Source: Arabidopsis thaliana (lineage: Eukaryota; Streptophyta; Magnoliopsida; Brassicales; Brassicaceae). Taken from it: 64,000 nucleotides of DNA. The stretch spans positions 30,363,672-30,427,671 of the forward strand of contig NC_003070.9 of NCBI RefSeq assembly GCF_000001735.4, given 5' to 3'. The notes beneath the pieces are model-generated. The model had not been told where the DNA came from, made no database searches, and was given only the letters and a program-made list of their open reading frames with translations. Made by a program: the position numbers and the translations under genes. This document shows, in pieces, positions 11,974 to 23,601 of this stretch; the first letter of the stretch is position 1; every line of letters starts with the position of its first letter.

Positions 11974-13608
11974 CGCCGTCTCTCTCTTCCTAATCTCTTT
12001 CTTGTTTAGTATACAACAACTCCACAACGATATATATACATATAATGGATGCGACTTTTTCGATAAGTTATTTTTTTTTTCTTTTATTCTTCTTACTCGG
12101 GGATAAGTTAATTTATAGGTGCATTTTATTGAAGATTCTTCTTAGATAAATAATAAAAAAAAAAAAATGGTGGTTCTGTTTTTTTGTACGTACCTCGGAC
12201 TCTGAGGAAAATAAAAACAGAGTGATAGAAGTGTGTGTAGCAGAAACAAAATGTGTTGCAAAAAAAAAAAAGTGTGTGTAGCAGAAAAAACGAAAAAGTG
12301 AGAGATCTCTGAAAAAGCAAGTTCAAACCAAGTGTTTTTTTTTATTGGGTCCTCCTCAAAGTACACTAAAGACAATATTTATATACTCTTTTTGTCTCAA
12401 CATGCATGTTCTTTTCTTTCTCAGTTGTTTTATCAAAGTTATGATCCAGGCCAAGAAAAAAATGTAGGGTAGGTAAGTCGAAATATCGTGGAAATTCATA
12501 TTATTTTAAGATAAATAGGATTATTGTATACTAGTTTAAACCAAATTTAATCGGATAGTGTTGTTAATAAACTAGTAGTTGATTGATTAAGAGTTTGAGA
12601 TATTAAAATTTTTATTTGTTTCCGTCTGTTTGAGATATTAAATAAATAGAGAAAAAAAAACACACAGACACAGTCACAGAGGGGACGTTGAAGTAGGAAA
12701 TGAACAAGTTGAGTGGGTGGGTCCACTGTAATGGGAAGCTAAAACGTGATTGGATCTCAGCGACTGCGATCGAAGGTGGGTCCTACTCACACTTTCAGTT
12801 TTATTCATAGATAGATTCTCTCTAAAATGTTTTTTTTTTTTTTTTCATTTGGACGGCTTTCTCTTCTCTTCTTGGCCCCTAATCTAATCAACACCAATCT
12901 TTCTTGTTTTCCTATCAAGATTAGATTCGCTTGAAATATGGATTTGGAACACAAACATAGTTTTCATACAGTGGATCCTGTTCGTCGAAGCTCATTGATA
13001 CAATCAAATTAAAGTCTTATACTTAAAACCTAACTATATATCAATAGGATTGTGCTTCGTTGCCCAAAATTTCTTTGTTATTTTATTTTGGTAAACAAAG
13101 TAGAATCGCTATAGTTGATTTCTATATTTCAGTTCTGTTCTGATAACTACTTCTTGTAGTTCTCTGAATTGATACAAGAACTATGTCAACTCTTGCATTT
13201 TCATTACGGTTTTAGTTGCGTTTACTTTTTAATATAAATGGTTTAAAAAATTACTGTTAGAAAGATTAAATCAAAGGTATCTGACTTTTTTACACGTCAA
13301 ACATGATTTAGCGAGCTAACAGTTAAGAGCACCAAACACGGCTCATATAGGTAAGGCAGAGGTGTGACCGCCACCAGCCCAAGAAAATAAAATGCTAAAA
13401 TTATTTTTTTTGGTAAAAGTCTTTTACAGTTTTATGTGTGATAGAATTTTTATACTTAGTTTTTCTTTTTCGGAGAAAAATGATAACTAAGAAAATAAAT
13501 AGTACTTTTTGCTTTACTAATCTCTCTCCTCTAACTGTCACACAAAATTAATTCCTGAATTTGTAAAAATCCCTTTTTGTAATGAAGCTTAAGACATGAT
13601 TATATGAA

Positions 13609-14070
13609 ATGGTTTTTGTTTTAGCATGTTTGAAAAGACCCCTTTTTGTAAGTCGTCCTAAGGCTTCTCGATTGTTTGAGCCGGTGCTAAAGAATACTAC
13701 TATAGCTTTACGTAAGAATAGGAATGTTTATTTTGAAGATGGAAAGAATAAAGTTGTTTTCACTGTTTATTTAGTTGACTCATGAGATGCTTTTATTACC
13801 TTTAAGCCGTACGATCTAAGATATGAGCCATTGATTGCACTTAATATTATCCCAAAAACCGAAGCATTGAGAATATGCCAATGTTTGATTAATTTGACCT
13901 CCACAATCTACGGCCATTATTTATCAAGAAGAAAAAAACAGCACATTATATATTCTACTAAGGTACTCAAGTCTTCTACCACAATTTCGAAACTACAAAT
14001 AGGGCACTATTTAGCAGTCAAGATAAAATCGGTAGATTTAATTATGATTTTTTTCGGAAAGTTGACTTAA
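13609..14070 (+). other. possible small ORF (58 aa) with in-frame continuation
   Basis: An ATG at 13609 opens a 58-codon frame (MVFVLACLKRPLFVSRPKAS at the start) that stops at TGA 13783-13785. The same frame then stays open for another 95 codons to 14070, so about 150 codons are interrupted by one stop in otherwise AT-rich DNA. I recognise no family. It could be a decayed gene, a real small protein gene, or chance. No convincing splice sites or TATA box were found, so the coding claim is weak. Confidence 0.2.
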
Positions 14071-14137
14071 GTACATACGTTCTTATCTTATTTATCATGC
14101 ATTATATTTACGTGTTTTTTGAACATATTTAGAGAAG

Positions 14138-14249
14138 CTACCGGTGTAGAGTTATATGAAATGATCGCGACAATCAGTTATTGTTATATATGCGACCTTT
14201 TTTTGTTTGAGAATCTACAAGTGTAAAGTTATATGAAATGATCGCGACA
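14138..14249. repeat. 34-bp imperfect direct repeat pair, 77 bp apart
   Basis: 14138-14172 and 14215-14249 share a core of 22 identical bases running from gttatatgaaa to tgatcgcgaca, plus a similar upstream ctac-x2-gtgta-x-a. The core contains a TCGCGA palindrome. Confidence 0.8.
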
Positions 14250-14462
14250 GTATGTAATTTATATTTATGCATATGTTACAGACTTATAGTTATCACTATC
14301 ACATGATGTACATTGTTACTGGACAATATATTAGTGAATTATAAAACTGGAAACATATATTTTAAACTATGTAAACTGGAAAAGACTTTTGATAAATTAA
14401 GTTATCTGATAAAAAATGAATCTACTAATCGAGAGAAGTACTAGTATTTTGTTTGGTTATTT

Positions 14463-14523
14463 AGTCAACGGGAAAAAGGGAGAAAAAAAAAAAAAAAAAA
14501 TTAGTCAACGTGAAAATTTGACT
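14463..14523. promoter_or_regulatory. W-box group with duplicated 10-mer
   Basis: ttagtcaacg occurs twice, 40 bp apart (14461-14470 and 14501-14510). Each contains the complement of W-box TTGACT, and a forward TTGACT follows at 14518-14523. The copies are separated by a poly-A run. It lies about 5.6 kb from WRKY40, so function is only inferred. Confidence 0.35.
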
Positions 14524-16853
14524 GATGGCGTGAAACTGCGAGCGAGTATGTGAAATTCCAACTTTTTAAATGGTTGGGCTTTATATGTGAACGTTTATGG
14601 GTTTAGTTCAAGCGAGTAATAAATGAAATATATGGGCTTTACATATTGAGCAAAGAATACCCGTAACACACGCTGCTTATTTTCTGTATACCCACCATCA
14701 AATTTTGAAACGACGAGTGATACAAAATACAGTAGTTATATCATTTTGGTTAATAACAAATTCTATTTCGATATGAATGAAATGAAGCAATCATTCTTAA
14801 AAGTTTAATGCTTAATGGTGGGGTGTAATCCGATGCAAGTCCGTGTTGGGCCAATTTTTTTATTTAAGCTAATTGGGCTTAGTTGAATTGAATTGTGTTA
14901 ATGTGAAATGAGCCATAATTGATTGGCTGAGCTTGACAGTGCACTAGATATGCGATAGCTTTTGAACATCGTTATTAAGTTTTAGTATTTAGACCCATCA
15001 CCTGTATTATTTAGTTGGAAACCAAGAGAACTAGATAACAAAAAGAAAAAACAATTTCGTTTGTTAGTCATATGTTTTTTTCTTCTTAACTACTGAATAT
15101 GAAATAGTTGATAATCTTATCACAGTTTTGCGAGACGTGTATAGAGATACAATAATTGTAAAGGATAGGAGTTTCACGTGTGAATATATGCTACTTTTTT
15201 CAAGTGTGCAAGCCTAAGGCTAAAGGGTAAAAATGAAATACATGTTCATAATTTTGATCGGGGAAGACAACTGGCCGAAAGAATATACTTACATGTTTGG
15301 ATTTTTTACCATTCATATGCAATTATTTGTAGGTTTAGATCCAAGGGACCATGCTATAACAACGCAATGGGATCATACAATTTTCTTTTCTTTCATGTAA
15401 GTTCAGTCTCCAAGCACGTGGAAGTAATATATTCGTCAAAGTTTAGACTTCAATTACATCATGTGGAAGGAAAAAAAATTGATAGGAATAGTAGTATGAA
15501 ACTACGTGTAATATTTTATTAGATACACGTTCGTGCGCTGAGTTATCTAATGAATTCATCAGGCGAATAATTCTTGGACAGTCCTTTTTGTTTTGGTCGG
15601 CCATCTAGCAAGACTAGTAGTAGACTACCATAAAGAAAACAAAACTATTTCAACAAAACAAAACAGACAAGTGACAAAAAAAAAACGTAAAGCCAAATCG
15701 AAACCATCGGAATAAAAATATTATTCTACAAAATAGATGTCAAAGAAAACGTGTAATTCACGGATACGCACTGTTACTCTGATGGCTAAGAGTATAATAA
15801 TAGTATTTGAACACATATGAGTACATTTTGATGGCAACGTATATTAGTTGAAGAGTCTTTCATTAGATTTATGTCCCCATATGCAATTGAGTTCCACTTC
15901 TGTTTTATGTTAATACACAATGAAGTTTCTATAGATTTTGTTTTTGCAAAAGGAAATGTATATGGTATTTCAATACTCTATCACAACTATAAATAGAGCA
16001 AAATTGTGTATAACTATTATGCAGCCTTTTTCAACAACCAATGTAAAAACGAAGTACTAACTACTAAATTAGGAGTAGGAGAAAAGTAAAACAATTCGCA
16101 AGAATGGAATCTAAAATTTGGGATTAGTCTTTGATTTTCACACTTGGTCATAAAAATTAAGTGGACATGGACATTGAAAACGAAATCCAAAAGACCATTT
16201 CGAAAAAGAGGCAAGAAATTATATAATAATTAATATTTAATAGACAACACATGTTTTAGACTTTTACTAGTTCATGAATCGTACGGCCTTTTTTGTTCCT
16301 TTAACTAAGTTCAATGCATCCTCTAGTAGACACCTACTGCTTAACTAACCAACATAAAAAAATATGATTAATTCTCCCCGAATAGTATTGTTGTGTTACT
16401 TTTACACAAATTGAAAAAAAAGTAAACGACAGTTATTAGTTATTTTAAAACGAATGAAACATTATGTAAAAATATGTCAAATTAATATGCTTAGTTAATT
16501 AGAGAAAGTCAAGACTTTGCAAAAATGCATCCAAAATTAAACAAATGTATACCCGAAAGTTCGAGTGTGAATTAGTTCTGTCACTAAAATATTCCGTTTA
16601 AACTCAAGTCTTATAAAATGTACGGATATTATACCTTTTGTTTTCTCGAGCTTATTATACCTTAAAAATGTAAATTGGATGAGGATATTGAGGAAAAAAA
16701 TAAGACTTGGAAAGAAATATTAGTAAGCTTTTATTAAAAAAAAAAAAAGAAGAGATAATTCAAGACCTGAAGAAGACAGGCACGAAGTAGCTAGGGGAGG
16801 GAATGGGGAAGTAAAACCAAACCACTCGTGCGTTGTGTGTTAGGATTTTCCCG

Positions 16854-16884
16854 AGTCAACGAGGTCAACGGTCAAAGAGGTCAA
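16854..16884 (-). promoter_or_regulatory. array of four W-boxes
   Basis: In 31 bp there is one AGTCAA (16854-16859) and three GGTCAA (16863-16868, 16870-16875, 16879-16884), i.e. on the minus strand one TTGACT and three TTGACC, the canonical binding site of WRKY factors. The island around it is less AT-rich than its surroundings. It lies 3.3 kb upstream of the WRKY40 ATG and 4.9 kb upstream of NRAMP1, with no other gene between, so it may be a distal enhancer or the promoter of an unannotated transcript. Confidence 0.55.
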
Positions 16885-17436
16885 AGTCTTTAAAATACAG
16901 GAAAGGAATTGTGCTTTCGTTACTTGCTTTCTTACGTTCTTTCTGTCCTTTGGAGGAGAATAGTTTTGTTTTTGCTTTTGTTGATTTTTCTGTCCACTTT
17001 GTATATATTTTTTTTTTTTTATGACTTCATCACCTGTGACGTCTAATAATTCCATCACCGACTGCCCATTTCTTTTCTTTTTATTGTCTCTACAATTTCG
17101 ATTATATTTTTTGGTCGGCAGCCAGTCTCTTCGTTCTTCTTTTTTTTCTCTGGACGTCCATTCCCAACATGCATAGTGTTTGACACAACAATATATGACA
17201 GCTAACTTTTAAGTATAATTCGAAATGAACTAAATCGTTGATTATACATAAGTTTAGGTTATGAGTTTTTGTCTTTTGCAATCTATTAATTAACAATTGG
17301 TTTGTGACCAAATTGTTCGTTGAGTGTTGTAAGAACCAACCTATTTCAATCAGTTTCTTAAAAAAGGAAAGGGAAGGCAAAAAAAAAAAGAACTATTAGC
17401 AGCCTTACTTTTCTATGATAATATTAGTCAGTAGGG

Positions 17437-17438
<2 letters not shown>

Positions 17439-17487
<49 letters not shown>
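17439..17487. repeat. (AT)n microsatellite
   Basis: About 24 uninterrupted AT units in the intergenic interval. It is expected to be polymorphic and has no other visible role. Confidence 0.95.
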
Positions 17488-17491
<4 letters not shown>

Positions 17492-19076
17492 GGACCGACG
17501 ACTGATTACAATAACTGTTAAAGCTTAAACCGGCGGAACTTAATCTTATATAATTAATATGATTGTAATTAGCTGTATGATAATTTTATGTTGTTAATGA
17601 TGATGTATTACCTTTTCGCTATAGGGTTTATAGATTACATCTATACTTCTGCATACAATTAGATATTAATAAAGTTATAAAAACAAATTAAACTGAATAA
17701 TTGTGTGTGTGTTACGTTGCATGTGTTATTAGTTATGGAGAAATATGATTTACGTCTTCTGAAATGCTATCAACGATTGGTTTCAGATTTAAAGAAACTA
17801 TCTGACCAAAATCCTGAGATATCTTAATTAGATATATCTATTTAAACTTTCAAGTTGTTATATGTTAAACAGTAAATGGCGTTTTCCGTATTACTCATCT
17901 AGTAGATCGTAGTAAGTTATATACGTTTTTACAATGAAAGGTTTCGGCAATGTAAGTTGTATACGTGGTACGAGTGAGTATCCATACTTCTACCGGAAAG
18001 AATAGAGATCAAGAAAAATGAATATAATTAATAAAGCTCTACCGAGGAAAAGAAGAGTGAAGGATAATGGAGAAAAATAAGAAAAAAGATGATGAGATCT
18101 GAATTAAGATTTTATTATTCACAATTACAAGAATAGGTACAGTCCTGGTTTGTGCTAAACCAAATTCGAATATCAAATATAAATTACTTATAGGTTCGAC
18201 TGTAAAATGAGATATGAAAGAAAGAAATAATATATGATGATGTAATGCATGAGAAAGTCCAAAATGATCGGCATATGGGATTAAGCGATTCCATATAGTT
18301 AAGTCAAGTTACTATTTCAGATAAATGGATAAGTTTGTCGTCTATATGTTCTGTTATCTCCAAACCCAAATCTATAACATTGCGACATTTTTGAATCGTT
18401 AACGGCAAAATAAGTGGGGAGGGGGGGGGGAAGGAAAAAAGGAAGGACACTGAGATTTTGATAAAGTTCGGTAGCCAAATTTGTGCATGACTTTTAAGAA
18501 AATACGTATGCTGATCCAAAAACAAACAACTAAATAGATTTTAGTTTGAGAAAATCGAAGTAACAAAATTATTATTTAATATATAGTGTGAGAATTTAAC
18601 AGCTACTAATAATTATCATAACACGAATTAAGTGTAATAGTAATATATGTAGGAAAATGGTTTAGCACCACTCACTTGATTAACTCGACTTAAACCAAAT
18701 ATAAAGTAATATTTATAGATGTAGTTGGTTGTATTTTTGCAAGCTTTGGTACTCGATATCTAAATTTTTAATGGAAAAATTAGTCGAGTGGTAATTCGTT
18801 ATATATAAGAAAATATTTTGTTTGTAATTGTGCAAACTTTAGCATTGGACATCTAACTATATTCTGAAAAATCAGCGGAATGATAAAAGTTCGGATTTTC
18901 CTTCTTTTTATTTAAGTAAACATAATTGGTGTTCTGAAAACCAAAAGAAGGAAGAAGGCAATTAAGATTTGTTAAAGTTCGTCACGATATTGATGTCAAG
19001 AAAAAAGGAAAAAAAAAAAAAATCGTCACGATGGTATCGTCAATTTGTCTAGTGGATTTTGAAAAGCCGTGTGGGC

Positions 19077-19088
19077 TTGACTTTGACC
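19077..19088 (+). promoter_or_regulatory. WRKY40: abutting tandem W-boxes in WRKY40 promoter
   Basis: TTGACT (19077-19082) is followed directly by TTGACC (19083-19088), 1.07 kb upstream of the WRKY40 ATG. WRKY40 and its relatives are known to bind W-boxes in their own and each other's promoters, so auto- or cross-regulation is the natural reading. Confidence 0.6.
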
Positions 19089-19626
19089 GAACAAGGCACA
19101 CGTATACATCTAGTACTACTGAAGAAATCTCTCATTAGAACGCAAACCACGTTCCGCACACTCTTAATATACTATTAGTCTATTACTATCACCAACTAGT
19201 TGTCATTTTTTTTGTCAAACGTGCTAATTAATTCACAAATAGAAGTATTAAACTTCCTAATTAAGCACGCCTTTACTACATTTCATTATTATTATACATG
19301 TAATCAACCATTTCTTTTATCCCACATGTCATTTGTAGTCCTGATTTTATGACTTTATGCATCAAGTTATCTTTTTTTTTGTCACTCCATGCATCAAGTT
19401 ATCTAAACAACATAATTATTGTCTGAAAAATCTAAGATGATATACAACATATGTATTTAATTACACATTAGGCTTGTTTAACAATTCTTGATTATTTTTA
19501 CTCTTTTTGGGTGAGTTCTTGATGGATGTCTTGAATTACAAAACTACATATTCTGAAAATATTAACCTTGAGTTTAGGCCGGCTATGCTATAACGAAAAA
19601 TAAATAAAAGCAACTAACCCGACAGA

Positions 19627-19749
19627 AATGTCAACCAACTATCCAAAATGAAAAACAAACGTGGAGAGCGTCATATTATTAGTAGGCCAATCACACACCA
19701 AATGTTTGTTTAACAAAAAAAATAAGAATGTCAACCAACTATCCAAAAT
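19627..19749. repeat. 23-bp direct repeat, 100 bp apart, in WRKY40 promoter
   Basis: The 23 bases at 19627-19649 (aatgtcaaccaact then atccaaaat) recur exactly at 19727-19749. Each copy contains a TGTCAA (complement of TTGACA, the W-box core). The intervening sequence is not repeated. Confidence 0.85.
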
Positions 19750-19988
19750 TAAAATCAAGAATACATTTCATATGTTTCCAATATGTTTTTCTTAAACAAA
19801 ATTGGGACTAAAGATTGGACCAAATACGTGTGCGGGTGGACCCGATAGAAGCCGAGTTGAGTCTAAAGACTAAAAAGTAAACAAAAAATGATAAGACCAT
19901 CACTTAGTTTATTGCATGAAAATGAAAAGCACATGCTCCTCTCTCTCTCTTCTGCCTCTTTCCATCTAGTTTCCTCTTAAAACTCCAT

Positions 19989-19994
19989 TATATA
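19989..19994 (+). promoter_or_regulatory. WRKY40: TATA box of WRKY40
   Basis: TATATA about 170 bp before the ATG. The leader between has no upstream ATG. Confidence 0.55.
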
Positions 19995-20162
19995 TAGAAA
20001 CAAAATCTTTTCTCTCTTCAACAATCCCACCATTAAAAAAGAAGAACCCAAGATCGACTCTTACTTCGAATCTCTCTCAACTTTCTTCCTCAGCTTACGG
20101 GAACTTCCACACATATACATCCACAAGAACCCATATCGAAGATTCATCCTACATATATTTAC

Positions 20163-20613
20163 ATGGATCAGTACTCATCCTCTTTGGTCGATACTTCATT
20201 AGATCTCACTATTGGCGTTACTCGTATGCGAGTTGAAGAAGATCCACCGGTACGCTTCTCTCAGATTCTTCATTCTCCACATGTTCAGAAATTTTCAATT
20301 ATCATGGAGCTTTTTAATCTAGTATCTCATCATTATGTATTATACACTTACATTTTTCAATTCGGTTGGTTTTGAAAATATATAAACTAACTCAACTATC
20401 CATAGACATTTTTTTCAGATGTATAATCTATAAACATAGATATTTTCTTATACTTCACAAATATTTTTATATATAATTGGCATAAACTTTAACAACAAGA
20501 AAAATTCGTTAGTAATTCATGTGGTGGGTTCTTGAAATATAGATGTAACGCTAGATCATAAAATCATATTAAACTTATAGTATGAAGAAAATAATATGGT
20601 TACTAACTTCATG

Positions 20614-20647
<34 letters not shown>

Positions 20648-21685
20648 GATAAATTGCAGACAAGTGCTTTGGTGGAAGAATTAAACCGAGTTAGTGCTGA
20701 GAACAAGAAGCTCTCGGAGATGCTAACTTTGATGTGTGACAACTACAACGTCTTGAGGAAGCAACTTATGGAATATGTTAACAAGAGCAACATAACCGAG
20801 AGGGATCAAATCAGCCCTCCCAAGAAACGCAAATCCCCGGCGAGAGAGGACGCATTCAGCTGCGCGGTTATTGGCGGAGTGTCGGAGAGTAGCTCAACGG
20901 ATCAAGATGAGTATTTGTGTAAGAAGCAGAGAGAAGAGACTGTCGTGAAGGAGAAAGTCTCAAGGGTCTATTACAAGACCGAAGCTTCTGACACTACCCT
21001 CGTAAGCATTCATGAAAATGATCAAACTTGGTATCTATCTATCTTTAGAAACTTTATTTTATATGGTTTACTGATTGTAGAAGTTGTTTCTTATAGGTTG
21101 TGAAAGATGGGTATCAATGGAGGAAATATGGACAGAAAGTGACTAGAGACAATCCATCTCCAAGAGCTTACTTCAAATGTGCTTGTGCTCCAAGCTGTTC
21201 TGTCAAAAAGAAGGTAATTGATAAAGAAAAAAAACTGACTCTCGCTTAAAATATGAATTGGCATAATACAAATTTGATAGACTTATTAATCTGATTTTGA
21301 TCCTGTGTTTGTTTCTATTCAGGTTCAGAGAAGTGTGGAGGATCAGTCCGTGTTAGTTGCAACTTATGAGGGTGAACACAACCATCCAATGCCATCGCAG
21401 ATCGATTCAAACAATGGCTTAAACCGCCACATCTCTCATGGTGGTTCAGCTTCAACACCCGTTGCAGCAAACAGAAGAAGTAGCTTGACTGTGCCGGTGA
21501 CTACCGTAGATATGATTGAATCGAAGAAAGTGACGAGCCCAACGTCAAGAATCGATTTTCCCCAAGTTCAGAAACTTTTGGTGGAGCAAATGGCTTCTTC
21601 CTTAACCAAAGATCCTAACTTTACAGCAGCTTTAGCAGCAGCTGTTACCGGAAAATTGTATCAACAGAATCATACCGAGAAATAG
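20163..21685 (+). CDS. WRKY40: WRKY transcription factor 40 (group IIa)
   Basis: Exons 20163-20249, 20660-21001, 21097-21213 and 21323-21685 join to 302 residues. The order is: an EAR-like LDLTI near residue 14, a leucine-zipper coiled coil at about 33-65 ([19 protein letters not shown]), a nuclear signal PKKRK at 83-87, and the WRKY domain from about 144. WRKYGQK is at 151-157, with zinc ligands C171, C177, H201 and H203 (C-x5-C-x23-H-x-H). The third intron interrupts the domain just before VQR, as in groups IIa/IIb. The family binds W-boxes; WRKY40 is known as a rapidly induced regulator, often a repressor, in defence and ABA responses, working with WRKY18 and WRKY60. An (AT)n run lies at the end of intron 1. 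Its long upstream interval rich in W-boxes fits complex induction. Confidence 0.98.
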
Positions 21686-21935
21686 TTTAGCTTCAAATTC
21701 CGTTAGAGTTTTTAGATTTGAATTTGTCATGAGTAAGAGAAAGAGAGTAGATTATAATCCATTGTGATACTGAAAATGTAACATGTAATCGTTTTTCATA
21801 CAATCTCCAATACATTCGGCTTTAGAAACTCCTCCTAGTTTGACAACAACAACAAAAATATCTGTACAAATGCAAACACAGCACAACAGCATCCTAAGCA
21901 GCACAGAGTTAAAACTATTCTCTCTTGGTTTTTCT

Positions 21936-23601
21936 TTAATTACCAGTCTCGTCCTTTGTCATGCAGTCATGGTGTCTGAAGCAGCAAGTGAGATGGTCGT
22001 TTGTGAGACCAGCTGTTTGCATGAACGAGTAAATAACCGTTGGACTTACACTGCGAAAACCTCTGCGTACAAGATCTTTGCTTATCAACTCGGCTTTCGA
22101 AGTCTTCACAGGGACTTGACGTGGGTACCGGAATTGGCTCTGAGTAGGTTTCTGGTTAACGAAGTTCCAAATGTACTTGTCAAATGATCCAAATGCACCT
22201 ATTATCTGCATTTGAGAAAACCAATAACAGTAAGAAAAAAAAAGGTAATGTTGTTAAGAAACACAGAAACTATGATCAGGCTTATAGGTGATATATTACC
22301 TTGCAAACTTGGTTAGCATTCTCGAGGATTGACCGTAGCTTTTGCTCTGATAGTAACGTGGTGGCAGCAATCTCAGGGGATGTTATCTTTTTATTTGTTA
22401 ATTCAGATATTGCAATTGGATCAAAGTCCATGAAAACCTCCCTGTTTAACACAAGGCAAAAGCATTTCGAGATTCGAGCTCATAAGGAGAAGTCAGAAGA
22501 TGTAACCACAACAGCGTTGGTACTAGTTACCTGAATAGTTGTCTTTTGGAAAGAATGTCTTTCCAAGATAGTTCAGCAAGAGCACCAGACAAGCTTAATA
22601 ACTCGAAAAGTCTCCTGCAAACAATTCACTGAATAAGAGAGTGTATAGTCCAAAAAAGCATCCCTCTGGTCAGTAAAACATAAGTCAGTATAAAGAGAAA
22701 ATATCACGTACTTGTCATCATGGACAGGAACTCCCCATTCTTCATCATGGAAGGCAATGTAACATTGATCTTTTACAAGAAACAAAAAAAAAGAAAGAAA
22801 AAAAGTACCGGTTAGTCATAGCAGATGAAAAGATTCAAGCCTTTGGAAGTTAAGGCCTTAGCCTCATCGGCGTAGAGAAATGACAAAAACTAATCTCTAC
22901 AAATTCCTGTTTCTGTGGTCATTGTTCAATAGAGATATGATCTGCCTGATCACAAAACATAGTCAAGATTTGCTCTCTACATTCACAAACTAACTTCCAA
23001 AGCAAGAGAATACAAATCTTTTAAACTATTCAACTTCTTTATGGACATTGACAATTCACCGGTAAAGCCAAGCATCACTAGTCTATGCTACTACATCAGA
23101 GTAACTGATAAGTGGGAACAATTGTATTCCAACAAAAAATGAAATGGATGAATCAAGAGAGATTGTATTACCAGATTTAGGGGTGATCCAAGCGCATCTT
23201 TTACGACCGTCACAGAAGCAATCACTAGCCTTCTCATCTCTCTCCTCCGTCAGATTTCTTCTCAGTGAAGAGGAAGAAGAAACTGACCCACTTCGCCGCA
23301 AAACCCTCTTTCCACTCGAAGTAGACGTCATACTTAACGGCGACGACTCGCAAGAAGACGACGCATCTGAAGAATACGAAGCAGTCATCGAAATACCATT
23401 ACGTCTCAGAATTGGAGGGCTTAGAGGCGAGCATTGCGGCATTTTCTCCGTAAAGGTTAGGTTTTTGGTTTTCTCAGCCACAGGCTTCTTCACCGGCTTT
23501 GACAACGGTTTCTGCTGCAGCTTATTGCCGGCGGGACCAAGAACTGATCTGAATTCTCGGTCGGATGAATCCACAGACCGAACTCGCGGTGGAGCCGACA
23601 T
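21936..23601 (-). CDS. DNA-3-methyladenine glycosylase I (TagI family)
   Basis: Exons in transcript order 23601-23172, 22769-22712, 22614-22531, 22441-22300, 22205-21936 join to 327 residues. The first 140 residues are Ser/Arg-rich and look disordered; the catalytic domain begins near KRCAW. TagI hallmarks are present: the zinc ligands C (in RCAW) and H (in FHDEEWG), the VHDD motif, a helix-hairpin-helix core, and a C-terminal H-x3-C (RHHDC) completing the zinc snap. The family removes alkylated bases such as 3-methyladenine by cleaving the N-glycosidic bond, starting base-excision repair. A start at 23601 was chosen because upstream in-frame codons (to 23652) lack a better ATG context. Its 3' end converges closely with WRKY40. 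Organelle targeting by the N terminus is possible but not shown. Confidence 0.9.

Larger units (their letters stand above)
11974..20162. other. 8.2-kb gene-poor interval upstream of NRAMP1 and WRKY40
   Basis: NRAMP1 and WRKY40 diverge from this interval, which is very long for such a gene-dense genome. It is AT-rich, and I recognise no known protein family. It contains several short duplications (14138/14215, 19627/19727), W-box clusters (14463-14523, 16854-16884, 19077-19088), an (AT)n tract, a G-run at 18417-18430, and a small uncertain ORF pair at 13609-14070. NRAMP1's promoter occupies the left edge and WRKY40's the right edge. An unannotated non-coding transcript in the middle cannot be ruled in or out from sequence. 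Confidence 0.6.

Noticed and set aside
20582..20659. Longer N terminus for WRKY40 exon 2 through the (AT)n run
   Set aside because: The frame reads an IYIYIY stretch from the microsatellite; the acceptor at 20659 joined to exon 1 gives the known 302-aa protein.
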